Assembly: GCA_027068915.1 (NCBI GenBank)
Contig: JAMOLT010000013.1
Location: forward strand, 59,938 to 123,937
Direction: 5' to 3'
Length of the DNA stretch: 64,000 nt
Source: Sedimenticola sp.
Lineage (GTDB): Bacteria > Pseudomonadota > Gammaproteobacteria > Chromatiales > Chromatiaceae
Shown piece by piece: positions 59,522 through 64,000 of this stretch. Numbering within the stretch: the stretch's first letter is position 1; each line of letters opens with the position of its first letter. The position numbers and the translations under genes are program-made. The notes under the pieces were generated by a model that was not told the DNA's origin, searched no databases, and worked only from the letters and a program-made list of their open reading frames with translations.

Positions 59522-59528
59522 TCTTCCA

Positions 59529-59550
59529 GGAGCGGCAGATACGCCGCTCC
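59529..59550. terminator. Hairpin between convergent genes
   Basis: GGAGCGGC (59529-59536) pairs with GCCGCTCC (59543-59550). It lies between the end of the large exported protein gene and the end of aspS. Neither side has a good T-run. Confidence 0.5.
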
Positions 59551-59561
59551 CGGTATCGAAA

Positions 59562-61349
59562 TCAAGAAGCTTCTTCTTTTTTCGGCACCCGCAAACGAAT
59601 GGAAAGCTCCCGCAACTGCTCGGCGGAAACCTCGGAGGGCGCTTCGGTCAGCAGACAGGCGGCACTCTGGGTTTTCGGAAAGGCCATTACATCACGAATG
59701 CTGTGCGCGCCGGCCATGAGCATCACCAACCTGTCCAGGCCAAAGGCCAGACCGCCGTGGGGCGGGCAGCCATACTCCAGGGCGTTGAGAAGGAAACCAA
59801 ATTTGTCCTGTGCTTCCTGTTCATCAATTCCCAGCAACTTCAGCACCTGGGCCTGCACGGCGGCCCGGTGGATACGCATGGAACCACCACCAACTTCCGT
59901 GCCGTTGAGCACCATGTCATAGGCGCGGGACAGGCAGGCGCCCGGATCGTTTTCCAGCAACGCCAGGTGCGCTTCCCGGGGCGCAGTAAACGGATGATGC
60001 AGGGAAGTCCAGCGTTTGGCAGTCGCATCCCATTCGAACATGGGGAAATCCACTACCCACAGCGGACGCCACTCGCCTTTCATGAGATCCAGATCCTCGC
60101 CCAGTTTGACCCGCAATGCACCCAGGGCTTCATTTACGACCTGGCTCTTGTCGGCACCGAAGAACACCAGGTCACCATCCATCGCTCCAGTGCGCTGCAT
60201 AATGCCATCAACAGCTTCATCCGGCAGGAACTTGAGGATTGGCGACTGCAAACCATCGCGACCTTTGTCTGACCACTCATTGACCTTGATGTATGCCAGG
60301 CCACGGGCACCGTAGATACCGACAAACTTGGTGTAGCCGTCAATCTCCTTGCGGCTGAGCTTGCATCCCTGAGGCACCCGCAGCGCAGCGACACGACCGG
60401 CAGGATCTTTGGCTGGGCCGGAAAACACCTTGAAATCCACGGATTCCATAAGATCGGCCACATCCACCAGCTCCAGGGGGCAGCGCAGATCAGGACGATC
60501 CGAACCAAAACGATCCATGGCCTCCGCCCAGCTCATGCGAGGAAAAGGATTTGGCAGATCAACATCCAGCGTGCCTTTGAACACGCCGCGGATCATTTCT
60601 TCCATGAACTCCATGATCTGCTCTTCGCTCATGAAGGACATCTCGACATCCAGCTGGGTGAACTCCGGCTGCCGGTCGGCGCGCAAATCCTCATCCCGGA
60701 AACAGCGTACGATCTGATAGTAGCGATCCATGCCGGACATCATCAGTAGTTGCTTGAACAGCTGGGGAGACTGGGGCAAGGCAAAAAACTTGCCGGCATG
60801 GGTGCGGCTGGGAACCAGATAGTCCCGCGCGCCTTCAGGGGTGGCCTTGGTCAGCATGGGCGTTTCCATATCCAGAAAACCGTGGTTGTCCAGATATTCC
60901 CGCAGCAAGCGGGTAACATTGGAGCGCAGTTGCATGCGCCGCAACATTTCCGGGCGGCGCAAATCGATATAGCGGTAGCGCAGACGCAGCTCTTCCGAAA
61001 CATCGTCATCGTCCAGCACAAATGGCGAAGTTTTGGCGGCGTTGAGAATTTCCAGCTCCTTGCCCAATACCTCGATCTCCCCTGTGGGAATATCCGGATT
61101 CACCGTGCCTTCCGGGCGGCGGCGCACCCGCCCCTTGACCCGCAACACATATTCGGTGCGCACTTTTTCCGCCATGGCGAACACATCTTCCACATCAGGG
61201 TCATACACCACCTGCACCATGCCGCTGCGATCCCGCAGGTCGATAAATATCACACCACCGTGGTCTCTACGGCGATTTACCCATCCACACAGTTCAACTG
61301 TTTCACCGACCTCGGCAATGCCAGGTTCCCCACAATAATGACTACGCAT
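59562..61349 (-). CDS. aspS: Aspartyl-tRNA synthetase
   Basis: AspRS is a class-II synthetase charging tRNA-Asp (possibly also tRNA-Asn if Asn is made by amidation). It has 595 residues, an N-terminal OB fold ([26 protein letters not shown]), catalytic motif 2 [20 protein letters not shown], motif 3 GLAFGLDRL and a bacterial GAD insertion domain. Its product tRNA is also the substrate of GluQ. No promoter is assigned; the upstream side holds a palindromic element and a terminator. Confidence 0.97.
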   Translation of the reverse strand: MRSHYCGEPGIAEVGETVELCGWVNRRRDHGGVIFIDLRDRSGMVQVVYDPDVEDVFAMAEKVRTEYVLRVKGRVRRRPEGTVNPDIPTGEIEVLGKELEILNAAKTSPFVLDDDDVSEELRLRYRYIDLRRPEMLRRMQLRSNVTRLLREYLDNHGFLDMETPMLTKATPEGARDYLVPSRTHAGKFFALPQSPQLFKQLLMMSGMDRYYQIVRCFRDEDLRADRQPEFTQLDVEMSFMSEEQIMEFMEEMIRGVFKGTLDVDLPNPFPRMSWAEAMDRFGSDRPDLRCPLELVDVADLMESVDFKVFSGPAKDPAGRVAALRVPQGCKLSRKEIDGYTKFVGIYGARGLAYIKVNEWSDKGRDGLQSPILKFLPDEAVDGIMQRTGAMDGDLVFFGADKSQVVNEALGALRVKLGEDLDLMKGEWRPLWVVDFPMFEWDATAKRWTSLHHPFTAPREAHLALLENDPGACLSRAYDMVLNGTEVGGGSMRIHRAAVQAQVLKLLGIDEQEAQDKFGFLLNALEYGCPPHGGLAFGLDRLVMLMAGAHSIRDVMAFPKTQSAACLLTEAPSEVSAEQLRELSIRLRVPKKEEAS

Positions 61350-61401
61350 TCATTCAATCCCGAAAACAATGCCTGAACCCGGGATTCAGGCAATACACAA
61401 C

Positions 61402-61427
61402 GAAAACACCCCGGAAAGCCGGGGTGT
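61402..61427 (-). terminator. Rho-independent terminator for fmdB
   Basis: Leftward: ACACCCCGG (61427-61419) pairs with CCGGGGTGT (61414-61406), followed by TTTTCG. It is separated from fmdB only by the palindromic element, so that element may have been inserted between the gene and its terminator. Confidence 0.75.
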
Positions 61428-61437
61428 CACTACATTA

Positions 61438-61637
61438 TATTAACCCGGCAACAATATATGTCATATTCAGCCGTCGTGTGCTGGTTCGCAGCAAGGCGGA
61501 AAAACGCCGCTGCAGCCATCCTGCAGCAAGTTTTGCCAACGCAGTCTGCGGGCCAGCACACGGCGGCCTGTCGTTACCTAATCAAATGGTTAAGGGCTTC
61601 AGGCATGAAAACGACATATACTGTTGCCGGGTTAATA
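61438..61637. mobile_element. MITE-like palindromic element flanked by TA
   Basis: Left end TTAACCCGGCAACAATATAT and right end (inverted) TTAACCCGGCAACAGTATAT match over about 30 of 34 bases. Inner arms CGTCGTGTGCTGG (from about 61482) and CCAGCACACGGCG (from 61553) also pair. TA lies on both outer sides. Size and TA flanks suggest a non-autonomous relative of an IS630/Tc1-type transposon; no transposase is present. Confidence 0.65.
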
Positions 61638-61655
61638 CTAACCCGGCGGTTTAAT

Positions 61656-61928
61656 TTAGCCACAGCCGCATTTGCCACCACCGCATCCCCCGCCACCCGC
61701 AGCGGCGGATTTATCCTTGCTGGATTCCACCAGGTTCTTTTTCTTGCCGGACTTGAAATCCGTCTCATACCAGCCACCGCCCTTGAGGCGAAAGCCCGCT
61801 GCCGAAACCAGTTTTACCAGCTCCGGCTCGCCGCACTCCGGGCAATTCTGAAGAGGCGCATCGCTCATTTTCTGCATGGTCTCGAACTCGTGCTTGCAAG
61901 CCCCACAGCGATATTCATAAAAAGGCAT
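61656..61928 (-). CDS. FmdB family zinc-ribbon protein
   Basis: A 90-residue putative regulatory protein. The zinc ribbon CGAC...CPECG lies in MPFYEYRCGACKHEFE and NCPECGEPE, followed by KGGGWYETDFK. The tail is a glycine- and cysteine-rich stretch (GGGGCGGGKCGCG) that could bind metal. FmdB genes often lie beside aspS in gammaproteobacteria, as here. The role is unproven. Confidence 0.87.
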   Translation of the reverse strand: MPFYEYRCGACKHEFETMQKMSDAPLQNCPECGEPELVKLVSAAGFRLKGGGWYETDFKSGKKKNLVESSKDKSAAAGGGGCGGGKCGCG

Positions 61929-62038
61929 GACAACCTCCTACACAATATTTTCCTGGAAAGTAAACCGGGGGATTTTAACACGAACGGGCGCTTATAGGGG
62001 AAACGGACATCGCGCCACTGCCCCCCGCCCGCGACAGC

Positions 62039-62317
62039 TTATTCCCTGGCGAAAAAAGAAGAATCGTCCGTCCCGGCGACATCCAGTTCGTGCATTTTTT
62101 CCAGTGCCAGGCGCAAGTTACTTAACTCTTTTTCCCCCATGCCAAAACGTACATAGTACTCGGCTTTTTTGCGCACATCCTCCAACATTTTGTTCCGCTC
62201 TTGCAGGTAAAGCAGCACATAGCCGAGCTTGTATTTGTCCCGGCCTTTCTCGCGCATGGCCTCTGCGAGTGTAGTGACCTTTTTCATTTCTTCTTCGTCG
62301 GGTTTTCTCAGGGGCAT
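62039..62317 (-). CDS. Small cytoplasmic protein of unknown function
   Basis: A 92-residue, strongly charged, mainly helical protein (MREKGRDKYKLGYVLLYLQERNKMLEDVRKKAEYYVRFG). It has no signal peptide or cysteine. ATG 62317 has GGAG 6 nt upstream, and the codon use looks coding. I do not recognise it. It stands alone between fmdB and the SDR gene. Confidence 0.65.
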   Translation of the reverse strand: MPLRKPDEEEMKKVTTLAEAMREKGRDKYKLGYVLLYLQERNKMLEDVRKKAEYYVRFGMGEKELSNLRLALEKMHELDVAGTDDSSFFARE

Positions 62318-62414
62318 TTCAGACTCCAGCGTACAAGCCGCGTGAGCCAGCTTATATCTCAGATAGATTCAAGTAGAATATAGACCATTCTGTTACTTCC
62401 TGATACCCGCGCCC

Positions 62415-63269
62415 ATGCCAAAATCGCCCCAACGCAGCATCCTCATCACCGGTTGTTCCAGCGGCATTGGCCGCCATGTGGCCCAGGGGCTGAAAATGCG
62501 TGGCTATCAGGTATTCGCCACAGCGCGCGCAGAGAAAGATGTGGAGTGCCTTCTCGCTGAGGGATTCGACAGCCTGCAGCTGGATCTGGATGACGAAAAA
62601 AGCATTGATTCCGCTGTTGCAAAAGTATTGAACCGCAGCGGGGGAAAACTGTACGCACTGTTCAACAACGGCGCCTATGGGCAGGCAGGCGCAGTGGAAG
62701 ACCTGAGCCGCGCCACCCTGCGGGCGCAACTGGAAACCAATCTTCTGGGGTGGCACGACCTGACCCGCCACATCATTCCGGTCATGCGGAAACAGGGCGA
62801 GGGCCGCATCATCCAGAACAGCTCGGTATTGGGATTTGCAGCCATGCCCTATCGCGGGGCCTATAACTGCTCAAAGTTCGCCCTGGAAGGACTTACAGAC
62901 ACCTTGCGCCTGGAACTGGCGGGCAGCGGCATTCATGTCTCTCTGATCGAGCCCGGCCCCATTCGCAGCCGCTTCAGAAACAACGCCTACACCATGTTTA
63001 TCAAGAATATCGACGTGGAACGCAGCCACCATGCCGAGCAATACCGCAGCCAGATTGAGCGATTGCAAAAAGAAGGGGATGCCGCACCCTTTACCCTGGG
63101 GCCGGAAGCGGTATTGAAAAGGGTTGTTCACGCACTGGAAAGCCCACACCCCAAACCACGTTACTATGTCACTTTTCCGACCTATCTTTTTGGCTATTTG
63201 AAAAGAATACTGTCTACACGCATACTGGACAAGCTGATACTAAAGGCATCAGGTGGCGGGAAACATTAG
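62415..63269 (+). CDS. Short-chain dehydrogenase/reductase
   Basis: A classical SDR of 284 residues. It shows the cofactor motif TGCSSGIG (12-19), NNGAYG (84-89), catalytic S136/S137 and Y150-x3-K154, then PGPIRSRF. The substrate is unknown. Arginine and lysine after the glycine motif (ATARAEKDVE) suggest NADPH. Neighbours give no pathway hint. Confidence 0.88.
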   Translation: MPKSPQRSILITGCSSGIGRHVAQGLKMRGYQVFATARAEKDVECLLAEGFDSLQLDLDDEKSIDSAVAKVLNRSGGKLYALFNNGAYGQAGAVEDLSRATLRAQLETNLLGWHDLTRHIIPVMRKQGEGRIIQNSSVLGFAAMPYRGAYNCSKFALEGLTDTLRLELAGSGIHVSLIEPGPIRSRFRNNAYTMFIKNIDVERSHHAEQYRSQIERLQKEGDAAPFTLGPEAVLKRVVHALESPHPKPRYYVTFPTYLFGYLKRILSTRILDKLILKASGGGKH

Positions 63270-63307
63270 CGCCTGTTAACAGACCCTAGGAAACCTCTGA
63301 TCAAGTT

Positions 63308-63333
63308 GTCATCCCAACCTGAGCCGGAATGAC
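63308..63333. repeat. Degenerate REP-like unit
   Basis: GTCATCCC...CCGGAATGAC, an imperfect palindrome with the same GTCATNCC/GGAATGAC ends as the inner units of the element at 23991-24164. It lies between the SDR gene and gshA. Confidence 0.5.
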
Positions 63334-63347
63334 ACAAGCGGCCTCAA

Positions 63348-64000
63348 TCAGATCTGCCGGGAAAAATACCGCTGCAGGAAACTGTCCAGGCTTTCCTCAT
63401 TATTCGCCTCGAGCTCCCGTTGTCGTTGCAGCGAGCGCAAACCAAGTTCCCGCATGTGGTCACGGAAGAATTCATCCAGCTCCTGTGAAGAAAAATACCG
63501 CCATTGCTCCAGAGAAAGGCGCCGGGCAAACGGATAGAAACCCTCACCATTCTCCCGCATTTCCTTCAGCATGCGCCCGGAAGGCGTAAGATCTGCATCT
63601 GCAATCTTCTGCCGTTGCTGATGCAGGGAATCGGCGTAACCGGGATCTCTTTTCTCTGTCGCCAGCCGTTGCGCCAAAGGCTGCATCGCATCGAGCAACT
63701 CACCCGCCCAGTGACGAAACAGAACCGCTTTTCCTCCCCGCTGCAGCTTCAGCAGGGGATCGCGGCCCTGATGCGCAACCCAGAGCAGATTGCGGTCGAT
63801 TTCCTTGCGCTCGACGCTGCTGATGATCGGGCTGGGGCGAAGCAGGCAGTACAGCATGAAAGTATGCAGGAAACGCAACTGCTGGCTGTCAACACCCAGC
63901 GGCTGGTAGGCGTTTACGTCCAGGGAACGCAGTTCAACATATTGAATGCCTTTCTCCATCAGCGCCCGGCTGGGGGTTTCCATATCGACGGGAGGCTGCT
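63348..64000 (-). CDS. gshA: Glutamate--cysteine ligase (partial, C-terminal part)
   Basis: GshA makes gamma-glutamylcysteine, the first step of glutathione synthesis. The visible 217 C-terminal residues contain KGIQYVELRSLDVNAYQPLG, FLHTFMLYCLLRPSP and the helical tail typical of the proteobacterial type-1 enzyme. The reading frame stays open to the right edge, so the N-terminal catalytic part lies outside the window. Confidence 0.9.
   Translation of the reverse strand, partial: QPPVDMETPSRALMEKGIQYVELRSLDVNAYQPLGVDSQQLRFLHTFMLYCLLRPSPIISSVERKEIDRNLLWVAHQGRDPLLKLQRGGKAVLFRHWAGELLDAMQPLAQRLATEKRDPGYADSLHQQRQKIADADLTPSGRMLKEMRENGEGFYPFARRLSLEQWRYFSSQELDEFFRDHMRELGLRSLQRQRELEANNEESLDSFLQRYFSRQI

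Larger units (their letters stand above)
61350..61655. other. Intergenic region between fmdB and aspS
   Basis: A 306-bp gap without a gene. It holds the fmdB terminator (61402-61427) and a 200-bp palindromic insertion element (61438-61637). The remaining 50 bp next to aspS show no clear promoter. Confidence 0.6.

Overview
The window reads as a chromosomal segment of a free-living gammaproteobacterium. The gene orders recC-recB-recD, rlmE-ftsH-folP-glmM, carA-carB-greA, dksA-gluQ, yebC-ruvC-ruvA-ruvB-ybgC-tolQ-tolR-tolA-tolB-pal-cpoB-queE-queC and fmdB/aspS are the classical arrangement of that class. A CbbY-type sugar-phosphate phosphatase, which usually accompanies RuBisCO, hints at a Calvin-cycle autotroph such as a Chromatiales-like sulfur oxidiser. 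That taxonomic guess is inference only. No rRNA, CRISPR array, prophage, plasmid gene or intact transposase was seen.

Layout. Positions 1-8.8 kb hold a tight leftward operon: the N-end-rule aminoacyl transferases aat and bpt, then recC, recB and recD (recD runs off the left edge). Next come trxB (leftward) and ald (rightward). 10.9-15.8 kb is leftward rlmE-ftsH-folP-glmM. 15.9-18.0 kb is rightward yhbY and a secreted beta-helix protein. 18.0-23.9 kb is leftward carA-carB-greA and a TraB/GumN-like gene. 24-26 kb holds a nested palindromic element, trxC, trmO and a small cysteine-rich secreted protein. 26.2-29.4 kb is an AmmeMemoRadiSam locus (amrS divergent from amrB-amrA) with a cytochrome b561-like gene attached. 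29.5-31.4 kb is an aminotransferase and cbbY, and 32.1-33.5 kb is dksA-gluQ. 33.6-35.5 kb is a NERD-helicase, followed by tRNA-Lys. 35.9-45.4 kb is the large leftward queuosine, Tol-Pal, Ruv and YebC block.

The interval 45.6-59.5 kb looks like an accessory block between yebC and aspS, which are neighbours in many relatives. It holds a MarC protein, a CHASE2-GGDEF diguanylate cyclase paired with a LysM-FecR protein, a DUF971-MoaD fusion, a YheT hydrolase, a Tat-exported DUF1800/DUF1501 pair, a secreted protein and a 1052-residue exported protein of unknown function. The right edge has aspS, fmdB, a small unknown gene, an SDR oxidoreductase and the 3' part of gshA.

The most unusual signals lie between the genes. 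A dispersed multi-hairpin repeat has three full copies and one short copy. Three of the four sit exactly between convergent genes, and two of them supply the stop codon of the neighbouring gene. A 200-bp palindromic element with TA flanks sits between fmdB and its probable terminator. A nested inverted repeat lies between trxC and carA. At protein level, two unrelated exported proteins 34 kb apart end in the same short tail (F-x-DGFE), a candidate sorting or anchoring tag.
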